Source: JAJTCH01 sp040386195 (GTDB taxonomy: Bacteria; Pseudomonadota; Alphaproteobacteria; Rickettsiales; UBA1997). From it: a stretch of DNA of 64,000 nucleotides. The position numbers and the translations under genes are program-made. This document shows positions 44,465-53,690 of the stretch, piece after piece. Numbering within the stretch: position 1 is the stretch's first letter; every line of letters starts with the position of its first letter. The stretch spans positions 1 through 64,000 of the forward strand of contig JAZKFV010000012.1 of the NCBI GenBank assembly GCA_040386195.1, in the 5' to 3' direction. Under the pieces are notes generated by a model, which saw only the letters and a list, made by a program, of their open reading frames with translations, did no database searches and was not told the origin of the DNA.

Positions 44465-45805
44465 ATGAAAAGCAAACTATTCAAACAACATCAAAAAGAT
44501 CAGGAAAAAGAGCTGAAAGAATCGGGTGCTGATAATGGGCAGGTTGATGAAGAGTTGGAAGTTGATGCCAGTGATACTGGAGTTGCTAGTAGTAAAAGTA
44601 GCAAAATTATTGCAATTATTGTTGTGGCAATTTTTATTACGGCGGTGGTTTATTTTATTTTTTTCAAAGGTGCCAAAAATAATAAAGCTGATAATTTAGA
44701 AGAGGTGCCGGCTAATCAATCAATAATTAATTCCCAAACTCCGGCAGTTGGTGCGCCAGCAGCTCCTGAGCCGGTTGAAGAGGTGGTTGATTTATCGCCG
44801 GAAGAGCCAGATATTTTGGATAAACCTAAACTTCCGGAAATTCCAAAATTGCCGGAAATTCCTAAGGATTTGAGTTTCAATAATACAATTTTGCCAAGTT
44901 TTTTGGATGTACCCAGAGATGATAAAAAACTTGATAATGCCGTTTCTCCTGTCAACCCAAACCAACCAAATCAAGCAATAAATCAAGCGCCAGTTGAAAA
45001 AAAACCAGAGCCGCCACTTGATCCAAGAAGAGCGCCAATCATTGTTGAAAGTTCCGCCGGAGGAGCTGTAACCAGCTCTTTAGAAAATGATCGTTTTGCT
45101 GGCGGCATTATTCCACTGAACAAAGACGCGATTAATAGCTTGAAGGAAACTAAAAACACTATTATTCCAACTATTGTTAAAGATCGTTCCACTACAATTA
45201 TTCAAGGCAAGATGATGACTGCGGTTTTAGAAACGGCAATCAACACTGAAATTCCAGGCTCAATCAGAGGGATTATCAGTCGGGATGTTTATGCTGAGGC
45301 GGGCAATAATATTTTGATACCAAAAGGCTCAAGATTATATGGAAATTATTCAACCGCAATTGTGCGCGGGCAGGGCAGAGTAGAAATTAATTGGACAAGA
45401 TTAATTAGGCCAGATGGTGTTGATTTAAAGATTGGCTTTGTTGCTGCTGATCAATTTGGTCGCGCTGGTATTGAAGGTGATATTGATAATAAATATGGTG
45501 CGGTTTTAACCAACTCACTTTTAACTAGCGTTTTAGCAATTGGCGGCGCAATCGCTGCGGAAAGATTGAGTGGTGGCGGAGCTACAACCACAACAACCAG
45601 CCCCAGCACCGGAACTTCAACAACAACCAGCCAACCTTCAGCCCAAGTTATTACCGATGTTAGTAAAACTTTGATTGATACAGTTGGACAAGTTGTTGGC
45701 AACGCTATTGATGTCAAGCCAGTAATTAGAATTGCCCAAGGCACAAAAATCACCATTATTGTCAACGCCGATTTATCTATACCGCCACTTAAGAGTTCGA
45801 AATAA
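44465..45805 (+). CDS. virB10: VirB10/TrbI type IV secretion protein
   Basis: 446 aa. Short cytoplasmic acidic N-terminus, one transmembrane helix at about 48-67, a Pro-rich periplasmic stretch (about 75-210) with repeated KLPEIPKLPEIPK units, then the TrbI domain (about 225-440): GSIRGIISRDVYAEAGNNIL, IPKGSRLYGNY, FGRAGIEGDIDNKYG and the final VKPVIRIAQGTKITIIV. VirB10 links inner and outer membrane parts of the T4SS. No virB8, virB9 or virB11 is next to it; the run continues with ppsR, an unusual place for virB10. Confidence 0.95.
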   Translation: MKSKLFKQHQKDQEKELKESGADNGQVDEELEVDASDTGVASSKSSKIIAIIVVAIFITAVVYFIFFKGAKNNKADNLEEVPANQSIINSQTPAVGAPAAPEPVEEVVDLSPEEPDILDKPKLPEIPKLPEIPKDLSFNNTILPSFLDVPRDDKKLDNAVSPVNPNQPNQAINQAPVEKKPEPPLDPRRAPIIVESSAGGAVTSSLENDRFAGGIIPLNKDAINSLKETKNTIIPTIVKDRSTTIIQGKMMTAVLETAINTEIPGSIRGIISRDVYAEAGNNILIPKGSRLYGNYSTAIVRGQGRVEINWTRLIRPDGVDLKIGFVAADQFGRAGIEGDIDNKYGAVLTNSLLTSVLAIGGAIAAERLSGGGATTTTTSPSTGTSTTTSQPSAQVITDVSKTLIDTVGQVVGNAIDVKPVIRIAQGTKITIIVNADLSIPPLKSSK

Positions 45806-45806
45806 A

Positions 45807-46649
45807 ATGAATCAGTCTTCCAAAAGAATTAATCTGCATCTTATTTCTGATTCAACCGGAGAAACCTTAAGCTCGGTTTCGCGGGCGGTTTTGTCGCAAT
45901 TTGAAGGCGTAGAATCTAACGATTTTGTTTGGCCATTGATTCGCACCAAAAGCCAGATTGAAAAAGTTAAAGATTCAATCACTAAAAACCCCGGCATCGT
46001 TCTTTACACGATAATGGAAGATAATTTGATTGAGATTTTGAAGAATCATTGTTATCAATTACAAATTCCCTGCATTCCGGTTTTATCAAGAATTATCAAT
46101 GAATTTTCTAACTATTTAGGCTTGGATATCAGCCACAGCATTGGTCGGCAACATCTTTTGGATCGTGAATATTTTTCCCGAGTTGAGGCAATTAACTACA
46201 CAATTAATCACGATGATGGTCAATCAAGTTGGGATTTATATGATGCTGACATAATTATCATCGGCGTTTCGCGCACTTCCAAATCTCCCACTTCCGTATA
46301 TTTATCGTGCCGCGGTTATAAAACTGCCAATGTTCCTTTTGTTGACATCAAAACAATTCCAGAGAATATTTACGATTTGAAAAAGCCGTTGATTGTGGGC
46401 TTAACTATCAATCCGGAAAAATTAATTCAAATTCGCCAAAGCCGCTTGGCGCTTTTGGGTAAAGATATTGAAAGTGATTACATTGATGTTGAAGCGGTGA
46501 AGATTGAAATTGCTGAATCAAGAAAATTATTTGCCAAATTAAATTGTCCAATTATCGATGTAACCAAAAGATCGGTTGAAGAAACTGCGGCAAAAATCAT
46601 CCAGCTTTACCAAGTTGGACGTGATAAATTAACTTCCAAATTAAATTAA
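45807..46649 (+). CDS. ppsR: PEP synthase/PPDK regulatory kinase-phosphorylase (PpsR, DUF299)
   Basis: 280 aa from the ATG at 45807, one base after the virB10 stop; the longer frame lies inside virB10. Motifs: LISDSTGETLSSVSRAVLSQ at the start, and P-loop IIGVSRTSKSPTSVYLSCRG near 150. Family members switch pyruvate phosphate dikinase or PEP synthase on and off using ADP and phosphate. The target enzyme is not in the window. Confidence 0.95.
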   Translation: MNQSSKRINLHLISDSTGETLSSVSRAVLSQFEGVESNDFVWPLIRTKSQIEKVKDSITKNPGIVLYTIMEDNLIEILKNHCYQLQIPCIPVLSRIINEFSNYLGLDISHSIGRQHLLDREYFSRVEAINYTINHDDGQSSWDLYDADIIIIGVSRTSKSPTSVYLSCRGYKTANVPFVDIKTIPENIYDLKKPLIVGLTINPEKLIQIRQSRLALLGKDIESDYIDVEAVKIEIAESRKLFAKLNCPIIDVTKRSVEETAAKIIQLYQVGRDKLTSKLN

Positions 46650-46655
46650 ATAAAT

Positions 46656-48101
46656 ATGCATAGAAATATTCTAATTGTTGATGATGAGCCGGTGCAGGTT
46701 AAATTGCTGGAAAGATTTATTGGCGATATGGATCATAATATTATCACGATGAATAACGGCAAACAGGTGGTTGATTTTTTCGTCGGTAAAAAACCAATTA
46801 ACGGCATTCGTCCTAGCGAAGTGGCAATTATGTTGCTGGATTTATCAATGCCGGATGTTGATGGTTTGTCGGTTTTAAGACAAATTGCCAATGTTAAAGG
46901 TGATTTGCAAGTCATAGTTTTAACTGCCGGCAATGAAATTTCTTCAGCAATTTCAGCGCTTAATTTGGGCGCGATTGATTATATTATTAAAGGTGAAAAA
47001 GATTTATTCGCCCGAGTTGTAACCTCAATCAACAGCGCGATTGAAAAGAAAAATCTTAAACAACAAGTTTATAATTTAGAGCGCAAAAGCAATCACCAAG
47101 TTTCATTTTCAGATTTAATTGGCACCAGCCCAAATTTTATCGCTACCGTCAATTTGGCAAAAAAAGCCAGCAGTTCAAATGTGCCAATTTTAATTGAGGG
47201 CGAACCAGGAACCGGAAAAGAACTTCTAGCAAGAGCAATACACGGCGCCGGATCAAAATCAGGAAAGCCGTTCATTGCCGTTGATTGTGAATCAATCAGG
47301 CAATCAAATGCTGATCTAATTCTATTTGGCTGTGAAAAATCACCGGAACTTGGTATCGCTGAGAGATCTTTAGGAAAAATCAGAGAGGCTGACGGCGGCA
47401 CTTTATTTTTAGACAATATCAATACTTTAGGATCAGATATACAAATTAAATTGCTCAGATTTATTCAGGACGGAACTGTTGAACAGATGGGCAGCAAATC
47501 AACCACCAAAGCCGGAGTGCGTATAATTTCTTCTACCAATCAAGATTTAGAAAGTTATGTGCGTCACGGCAGATTTAGAGAAGATCTTTATTATTGCTTA
47601 AATGTCTTTCTAATCTCGTTGCCATCTTTGTCTGAGCGCGGCATTGACGATATTAGAATGTTGTCTGAAAATTTTTGCCGAGATTTTAGCGTTAACGAAA
47701 ATAAAAAAATCAAAGGCTTAAACGACGATGCCATGCAAATGCTTTGCAAGTTCGATTGGGAAGATAATATTCGTCAATTGAGAAGTTATATTTTTCGAGC
47801 AGTTGTGCTTTGCGACGAAGAAATTTTAAAGCCAGAACATTTCCCGCAAATTGTTAATTCGGATAGCTTCAGCAAAAGCAATAGAAAGAAGCCGCAAGAT
47901 TTTAGCAAAAAAGTTGGCATCATTGATTTGTTTCATTTGGACGGTAAATGTAAAGATTTAGAAGAGTTGGAAACAGAAATATTCACCAAGCTTTTGGGTT
48001 GCTTTGACGGCAATTTATCGGAAGTTTCTAAGCAGCTTAAAGTTGGTCGCTCAACAATTTATCGCAAATTAAAACCAGAATTTCTCAATGACAAAAATTA
48101 A
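46656..48101 (+). CDS. NtrX-like response regulator with degenerate AAA+ domain
   Basis: 481 aa. The receiver (1-125) is intact: D9-D10, phosphoacceptor D62 in LLDLSMPDVDG, T90 and K112. The AAA+ domain (about 150-385) has Walker A GEPGTGKE, but Walker B reads LFLDNI instead of LFLDEI, the GAFTGA loop is replaced by CEKSPELGIAERS, and FREDLYYRLN reads FREDLYYCLN. The C-terminal Fis-type HTH (LSEVSKQLKVGRSTIYRKL) is good. It probably regulates transcription by phosphorylation without activating sigma-54 in the usual way. Overlaps galU by 14 bp. Confidence 0.9.
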   Translation: MHRNILIVDDEPVQVKLLERFIGDMDHNIITMNNGKQVVDFFVGKKPINGIRPSEVAIMLLDLSMPDVDGLSVLRQIANVKGDLQVIVLTAGNEISSAISALNLGAIDYIIKGEKDLFARVVTSINSAIEKKNLKQQVYNLERKSNHQVSFSDLIGTSPNFIATVNLAKKASSSNVPILIEGEPGTGKELLARAIHGAGSKSGKPFIAVDCESIRQSNADLILFGCEKSPELGIAERSLGKIREADGGTLFLDNINTLGSDIQIKLLRFIQDGTVEQMGSKSTTKAGVRIISSTNQDLESYVRHGRFREDLYYCLNVFLISLPSLSERGIDDIRMLSENFCRDFSVNENKKIKGLNDDAMQMLCKFDWEDNIRQLRSYIFRAVVLCDEEILKPEHFPQIVNSDSFSKSNRKKPQDFSKKVGIIDLFHLDGKCKDLEELETEIFTKLLGCFDGNLSEVSKQLKVGRSTIYRKLKPEFLNDKN

Positions 48102-48951
48102 AAAAGCAGTTTTTCCAGTTGGTGGTTTGGGCACTAGATTTTTGCCGGCAACCAAATCAATGCCCAAAGAAATGTTGCCAATTGCCAACAAACCTCTGAT
48201 TCAATACGCTTTTGAAGAAGCAAGAAACGCCGGCATTGAAGAATTTATTTTTGTCACCGGCAGAAATAAAAACGCCATCAATAATCACTTCGATCACGCT
48301 TATGAATTAGAATCGGCGTTAGATGAAAAGGGTAAAGAAACTGAACTTAAACAGGTTATGGATTGGCTGCCCAGCGCTGGGCAAATTGCTTTTGTGAGAC
48401 AACAACAACCTTTGGGTTTGGGTCACGCGGTTTGGTGCGCTAGAAATTTTATTGGCAATGAGCCATTCGTGGTGATTTTGGCTGATGAAATGATTTTGGA
48501 TAAAACCAATTTTCTAAAATCGATGATTGATTTACAAAATCAAAACGAGGCAAATTCCAGCGTAATTTCAGTTGCGCCAGTTGATAAAAATGATGTTTAT
48601 AAATATGGCATTATTGAAGCTGAAAAGAACAGCCAAAAAATTATTGATATGGTCGAAAAACCTGCTCCAGATCAAGCTCCATCCAATTTAGCAATTAACG
48701 GTCGTTATATTTTACAACCGCAAATTTTTGATTATTTAGCCAAATGCCAAAAAGGTAGCGGCGGCGAAATTCAATTAACTGATGCAATGCGTTTGATGGC
48801 GAAAGATTTTCCATTTTATTACCAAACCTATAACGGGGTTCGTTTTGATTGTGGAAATGTTTTGGGATATTTAGAAGCCAACATTGCTTTTGCTTTAGAA
48901 AATCCCAAAATTAAAAATGAAGTTTTAAAAATTATTAACAAATATTTATAA
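48088..48951 (+). CDS. galU: UTP-glucose-1-phosphate uridylyltransferase (GalU)
   Basis: 287 aa. Makes UDP-glucose for surface glycans. VFPVGGLGTRFLPATKSMPK at the N-terminus is the nucleotide-binding motif; KEMLPIANKPLIQYAFEEA, LGLGHAVWCARNF and GVRFDCGNVLGYLEAN are also conserved. Its last 63 bases are duplicated at 51266-51328 between the two downstream paralogues. Confidence 0.96.
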   Translation: MTKIKKAVFPVGGLGTRFLPATKSMPKEMLPIANKPLIQYAFEEARNAGIEEFIFVTGRNKNAINNHFDHAYELESALDEKGKETELKQVMDWLPSAGQIAFVRQQQPLGLGHAVWCARNFIGNEPFVVILADEMILDKTNFLKSMIDLQNQNEANSSVISVAPVDKNDVYKYGIIEAEKNSQKIIDMVEKPAPDQAPSNLAINGRYILQPQIFDYLAKCQKGSGGEIQLTDAMRLMAKDFPFYYQTYNGVRFDCGNVLGYLEANIAFALENPKIKNEVLKIINKYL

Positions 48952-48955
48952 ACAT

Positions 48956-51265
48956 ATGAAAAATCAAATATCTAAAGAAGCACAACAAAAGCACAGAACC
49001 GCATTAAAAAAAGCAAAATTCGACCACAAACAATACAAACAATTTATCCGCGAAGAAATTGCCCGTATTCCTAATGTCAATCAAGAACCTTTAGAATTAA
49101 TCTTAGATCAGCTAACCCCACCACAATTAGAAATTATCCGCGCCCAAACAAAATCATCAGCTTCTCCAGAATTTAGAGCAACAATGATGGTACTAATTTT
49201 AGCTTTATGCACCGGACATATGGGCGCGCAAGAAGGTGTTGATTTTGTCTTGCCGGAAACAACCGCATATGATTTTTTACCTGATTATTCTGAAGCCTTA
49301 GCCAAAGCTTCATTAATAGCCGGTCAAATCACCAGCGCCGCCGCACCTTTTGTGCCGATGGCTGTTTCTAAAAGTAGAAGATCAGCTCGATCTTTTGGAG
49401 CTGCCGCCGCAACTTCTGCGGCTTTAGGTTCATTGCCAACGGTTAGTGGTGCAGTTGCGAAGAATAAGGTAAATGAAAGTCCAGAATTTATGAATTTCTT
49501 TTATGCATGCGGCAAAGGTGAATTGCGGTTCGTTACACCAAAATTAGAAGAAATAAAAACTCAATTAGGCGAAGAATCGGACAGAGCTTCTAAACGAAAA
49601 GCAAAAGAATTTTTACTTTCTGTTGATAAAGGAAACGTAGTATCTCCTTTATTTTTTGCTTCTAATTTAAATCAGCCACAAGTTGTAAAAGCAATTTTAG
49701 AATCAGTAAAAGACTCGGAGGATTTTTTAAGAGAAATTTTAATGCGAGAATATGCTGGCTCTACAACTTTTCTTCATCCGTGCAACAAAGGAAATCATAA
49801 GGTTGTAAAAGTAATTTTAGACATAGTAAAAGACAATCCTGAGCTTTTAAAAGAAATATTGACACAAAAAGATCAAAGCGGGGTCTCGTCTTTTTTATGG
49901 GCTTGTAATAAAATGCATCACAAAATCATAAAGTTGATTGTGGAAGCTGTAAAAGAATACCCGGAAATATTAAAAGAAATATTAAGGGAAAAGCTAAGAG
50001 GAGATTCAGTTATGCAATTGCTTTGTGAAATGAATCGAGATCAAACTAAATTGATCATAGACATATTTAGATCTGATATGGATTTTTTAAAGGAAATATT
50101 AGAAGACCAAAATAGTACTGGTAATTCAGCTTTATATAGTGCATCAGCTATAAAAAAAGATCCTGAACTGGTAAAATTAATTTTGGATGCCGTTAAGAGT
50201 GATGCCAATTTTTTAGAAAAAATCTTAACACAACCGAATAACAACCTTAGAATTACGGCTTTAGTGGCGGCCGTTCATGATAATGATCTTGAAATCATGG
50301 AAGTAATATTGGATGTATTAATTCCTAATCACCCAGAAATATTAAAGAAAATTTTAGGAAAGGATGCCCCGGTAATATTAAATGACTTGCTGGTACTTGG
50401 ACACAATCATTTGATAAAAAAGATGCTACCTTTTTATCCAGAAGTTAGAATTGATAGATTGCCGGATCATTATGCAACCCCTCACTCCGGTACGATTCCT
50501 CACTATTTAAGATCCCTCGCTTCATCAGGTTTTTTATCTCCAAACTCTAATTTAAAAGTAGAAACTTCTTCATTGGAGGCGACTGGTCAACTCAAAGCAG
50601 TTGCGTTGGAAGACGCATTTTTGAATGACCCTATTTTAGTTGATGCGGGTGGCAAAAAAACATTAATAATGCCGTTTATTGATTTAGAACATTATAACAA
50701 TCAGGTTAAGACTGGTAAGATTCCTCAATTTAAAAGTGACATTCAGCACTCTTTAGAGGTGGCGTCACAAAATAAAGCCGACATCGTATTAAAAGTGACC
50801 GGAGCTGTGTTGGGTAGTGGTCATGCTGTAGTTCTAAAGCTTTCTCCAACAGAAAAAGGTCTGTGGAAGGTTCGTATTATTGATTCAAACCCAAGAGTAA
50901 CAGATCAGTATTTTTGTGACGAGATAGAAAAAATTTTACTTCATGCGGGCATTGCAATATATAAACCAAAAATAGACCCAGTTATAATACCAAATGTATC
51001 CAACAGCCTTGCCGACGGATTTTGTTCGCAAATTGCGGATATGAATATCGCATTCATTGCATCCGGCTTAGCACTGCAGGCGCAAAAATATTGCGAGTCA
51101 GCAGGGCGCGATTGTGTATTTCAATTGGTCAAAAAATTACACCCTCCTATAGAAAAATCTCTATCAGCCAAATTGCAAACAATAAAAGAAGAAATGAAAA
51201 ATCCTCCTGCAATGCCTTCTCCAAGAGAATCTCAAAAACTTGCTGGTCAACATCGGGAATTGTAA
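48956..51265 (+). CDS. effector-like repeat protein with C-terminal CE-clan-like H-D-C triad, paralogue 1
   Basis: 769 aa. Residues 20-70 are a conserved helical module, 74-92 a hydrophobic segment (FRATMMVLILALCTGHMG), and about 175-490 carry eight or so ankyrin-like units of the form VVKAILESVKDSEDFLREIL. The C-terminal domain (about 540-740) has SGHAVVLKLS (H623), VRIIDSNP (D643) and LADGFCSQIADMNIAF (C690). The 20 and 47 residue spacings resemble Ulp1/YopJ-type enzymes; the usual oxyanion Gln before Cys is not seen. SPRES lies near the end. Likely a translocated effector, by inference. Confidence 0.75.
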   Translation: MKNQISKEAQQKHRTALKKAKFDHKQYKQFIREEIARIPNVNQEPLELILDQLTPPQLEIIRAQTKSSASPEFRATMMVLILALCTGHMGAQEGVDFVLPETTAYDFLPDYSEALAKASLIAGQITSAAAPFVPMAVSKSRRSARSFGAAAATSAALGSLPTVSGAVAKNKVNESPEFMNFFYACGKGELRFVTPKLEEIKTQLGEESDRASKRKAKEFLLSVDKGNVVSPLFFASNLNQPQVVKAILESVKDSEDFLREILMREYAGSTTFLHPCNKGNHKVVKVILDIVKDNPELLKEILTQKDQSGVSSFLWACNKMHHKIIKLIVEAVKEYPEILKEILREKLRGDSVMQLLCEMNRDQTKLIIDIFRSDMDFLKEILEDQNSTGNSALYSASAIKKDPELVKLILDAVKSDANFLEKILTQPNNNLRITALVAAVHDNDLEIMEVILDVLIPNHPEILKKILGKDAPVILNDLLVLGHNHLIKKMLPFYPEVRIDRLPDHYATPHSGTIPHYLRSLASSGFLSPNSNLKVETSSLEATGQLKAVALEDAFLNDPILVDAGGKKTLIMPFIDLEHYNNQVKTGKIPQFKSDIQHSLEVASQNKADIVLKVTGAVLGSGHAVVLKLSPTEKGLWKVRIIDSNPRVTDQYFCDEIEKILLHAGIAIYKPKIDPVIIPNVSNSLADGFCSQIADMNIAFIASGLALQAQKYCESAGRDCVFQLVKKLHPPIEKSLSAKLQTIKEEMKNPPAMPSPRESQKLAGQHREL

Positions 51266-51338
51266 TTTGCTTTAGAAAATCCAAAAATTAAAAATGAAGT
51301 TTTAAAAATTATTAACAAATATTTCTAAACACATGAAA
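51266..51338 (+). repeat. duplicated galU 3' end and gene start between the paralogues
   Basis: TTTGCTTTAGAAAATCC onward repeats 48889-48961 with a few substitutions, up to and including the next ATG. It shows that the tandem duplication unit began within galU. Confidence 0.93.
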
Positions 51339-53660
51339 GATCAAAAAAGTCCTGCCGCAAAAAGATCTCGTGTTCAGTCTTTTCAACCTCCATTCTTTAA
51401 AGAAGCAAAACAATTACGCAGAAAAGAATTAGAAAAAGCAAAATTCGACCACAAAAAATACAAAGAATTTATCCGCGAAGAAATTGCCCGTATTCCCAAT
51501 GTCAATCAAGAACCTTTAGAATTAATCTTAGATCAGCTAACCCCAAGACAATTAGAAATTATCCGCGACCAAACACAATCATCAGCTTCTAGGGAATTTA
51601 GAGCAACAATGTTGGTGCTAATTTTAGCTTTATGCACCGGACATATGGGTGCGCAAGAAGGTGTTGATTTTGTCTTACCGGAAATAGATGCGTATGATTT
51701 TTTACCGGATTATTCTGAGGCCTTAGCCCGGGCTTTAGAAATTGCCAATAAAGTGACCAGCGCCGCCGCGCCTTTTGTGCCGATGGCTGTTTCTAAAAGC
51801 AGAAAGGGAGCCGCGGCTATGGCTTTAGCCACTTTAGGTTCATTGCCAAATGCTGAAGCTTCAGGTCAGAAGGTAGTAACACTGAATGGTGAAAGTTTTT
51901 TTCTTGCCTGTGCCAAAGGTGATTTGAAATTAGTTACACTTCAATTAGAGGCAATTAAAAATGAAATTAAAAAAGGATCTTCAGGAGCAAAATATAATGT
52001 GGTAAAAGAAATTTTGCTTTTTTTGGACAAAAAAAAGCAATCATCCGCTCTATTTGTCGCAGTGGGCCTTGGTCATGTTGAAATTGCAGAACAAATTCTA
52101 GAGGCAGTAAAAGATTCAGATGAAATACTTACGGCAATGCTAACGGGAACAAATCTACAATATGAATTCACAGTTTTATCCTATGCATCTGCTAAAGGTC
52201 ACTATAAAGTTGTAGAAAAAATTCTAAATTCAGTAAAGAATAATCCCAAACTTCTAGAAATAATTCTGCTTCAAAAAGACAAAAAAGGTTCATCACCATT
52301 GCTTTGGGCTTCAGATAATAAATATGATAAAATTGTAAAGTTAATTTTAGATGCTGTAAAAAAACATCCCGAAATTGCAAAGAAAATATTAAGACAAACC
52401 ACAGATAAAAAAGCATCCCCATTGCGTATAGCTTCTTATTACAGCTCTGATTGTGCCAAGTTAATTGTAAATGCTGCCAAGTCTGTTGATATGGATTTTC
52501 TAAAAGAAATATTAGAAAGTTCAGAAAATTCAACTTCATCAATTCTACGCAATGTGATAATTTGTCTTAAAGATCACGAGGTTATCAAATTTATATTAGA
52601 TGCCATTGGGGATGATGTTGATTTTTTAGAAAAAATCTTAACATTAAAAGGCCGTGTTTTGATGACAGCCTCTTATTTTAATAATTTTAAGGTTATGGAA
52701 GTAATCTTAGAAGCCTTAATTCCAAATCATATAGAAGTATTAAAGAAAGTTTTAGGAGAAGATGCTTCAAAATTCTTAAACGAATTATTGATACTTGGTC
52801 ATGATAATTTAATAAAAAAAGTTCTTTCCGCTTATCCAGAAATTAAAATTGAGCAGTTTCCAGATCATTATATAGCACCTAATTCTGGTAGGGTTCCATT
52901 TTATATAGGATCTTTAATTTCAACTGGTTTATTTAAAAAGCCTAATTTAGAAGTAAAATTTTTTTCATTGGGAGCGGATGGTCAACCTAGATTATCTATT
53001 TCAACAGACATCTCTTCAGATAAACCTTTTTTGATTGATATTGCTGGTAAAAAAACTTTAGTAGCACCGTTTTTTGATTCTCAACACTATGAATTTGCGT
53101 ATAAAGATCAGTTCAAAAGAAATTTTAAGCAATATTTTGAATTAGCGTTAAACAACAAAGCTGATATTGTGTTCAAACTTAATGGAGAGTACGAGGCGCA
53201 AGGTGGTCATTCTGTGGCTCTTAAACTCTCTCCACCAGCCAAAAAAGATGGCTTGTGGCAGGTTAGTATTTTTGATTCAAACGCAATATTAACAGACGAG
53301 TATTTTTGTAAAATTGTGAAACGAATATTGCCCGAAATGGGTATTAAAATATCTGAGCCAAAAATAGAGCCGGTTATAATGCTAAATTTTTCGGCAAAAG
53401 ATGATGAAGGTTCTTGTTCGCAAGTTGCAGATATAAATGTTGCTATAGTTGCAATTGGCTTAGAAAAAAGTGCTAGAGAATTTTGTCGATCAAAAGGGAG
53501 GGGTTGCCTCGATGTTTTGGTGGAAGAATTACACCCTCCTATAAAAAAATCTCTATCAGCCAAACTTAAAAAAATAAAAGAAGAAATGAAAAACCCTCCT
53601 GCAATGCCTTCTCCAAGAGAATCTCAAAAACTCGCTGGCGAACAACATCTGGAATTATAA
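51333..53660 (+). CDS. effector-like repeat protein with C-terminal CE-clan-like H-D-C triad, paralogue 2
   Basis: 775 aa, paralogue of the 48956 gene with the same architecture. The N-terminal module (FIREEIARIPNVNQEPLELI), the hydrophobic segment and the last 60 residues are almost identical; the repeat region has diverged strongly. The triad positions are kept: GGHSVALKLS (H626), VSIFDSNA (D648) and DEGSCSQVADINVA (C695), with spacing 22 and 47. Keeping these residues while the rest drifts suggests an active site. SPRESQKLAG near the C-terminus matches paralogue 1. Confidence 0.75.
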   Translation: MKDQKSPAAKRSRVQSFQPPFFKEAKQLRRKELEKAKFDHKKYKEFIREEIARIPNVNQEPLELILDQLTPRQLEIIRDQTQSSASREFRATMLVLILALCTGHMGAQEGVDFVLPEIDAYDFLPDYSEALARALEIANKVTSAAAPFVPMAVSKSRKGAAAMALATLGSLPNAEASGQKVVTLNGESFFLACAKGDLKLVTLQLEAIKNEIKKGSSGAKYNVVKEILLFLDKKKQSSALFVAVGLGHVEIAEQILEAVKDSDEILTAMLTGTNLQYEFTVLSYASAKGHYKVVEKILNSVKNNPKLLEIILLQKDKKGSSPLLWASDNKYDKIVKLILDAVKKHPEIAKKILRQTTDKKASPLRIASYYSSDCAKLIVNAAKSVDMDFLKEILESSENSTSSILRNVIICLKDHEVIKFILDAIGDDVDFLEKILTLKGRVLMTASYFNNFKVMEVILEALIPNHIEVLKKVLGEDASKFLNELLILGHDNLIKKVLSAYPEIKIEQFPDHYIAPNSGRVPFYIGSLISTGLFKKPNLEVKFFSLGADGQPRLSISTDISSDKPFLIDIAGKKTLVAPFFDSQHYEFAYKDQFKRNFKQYFELALNNKADIVFKLNGEYEAQGGHSVALKLSPPAKKDGLWQVSIFDSNAILTDEYFCKIVKRILPEMGIKISEPKIEPVIMLNFSAKDDEGSCSQVADINVAIVAIGLEKSAREFCRSKGRGCLDVLVEELHPPIKKSLSAKLKKIKEEMKNPPAMPSPRESQKLAGEQHLEL

Positions 53661-53690
53661 CTAAATTTTAAAATCTAAGAATTAACCAAT

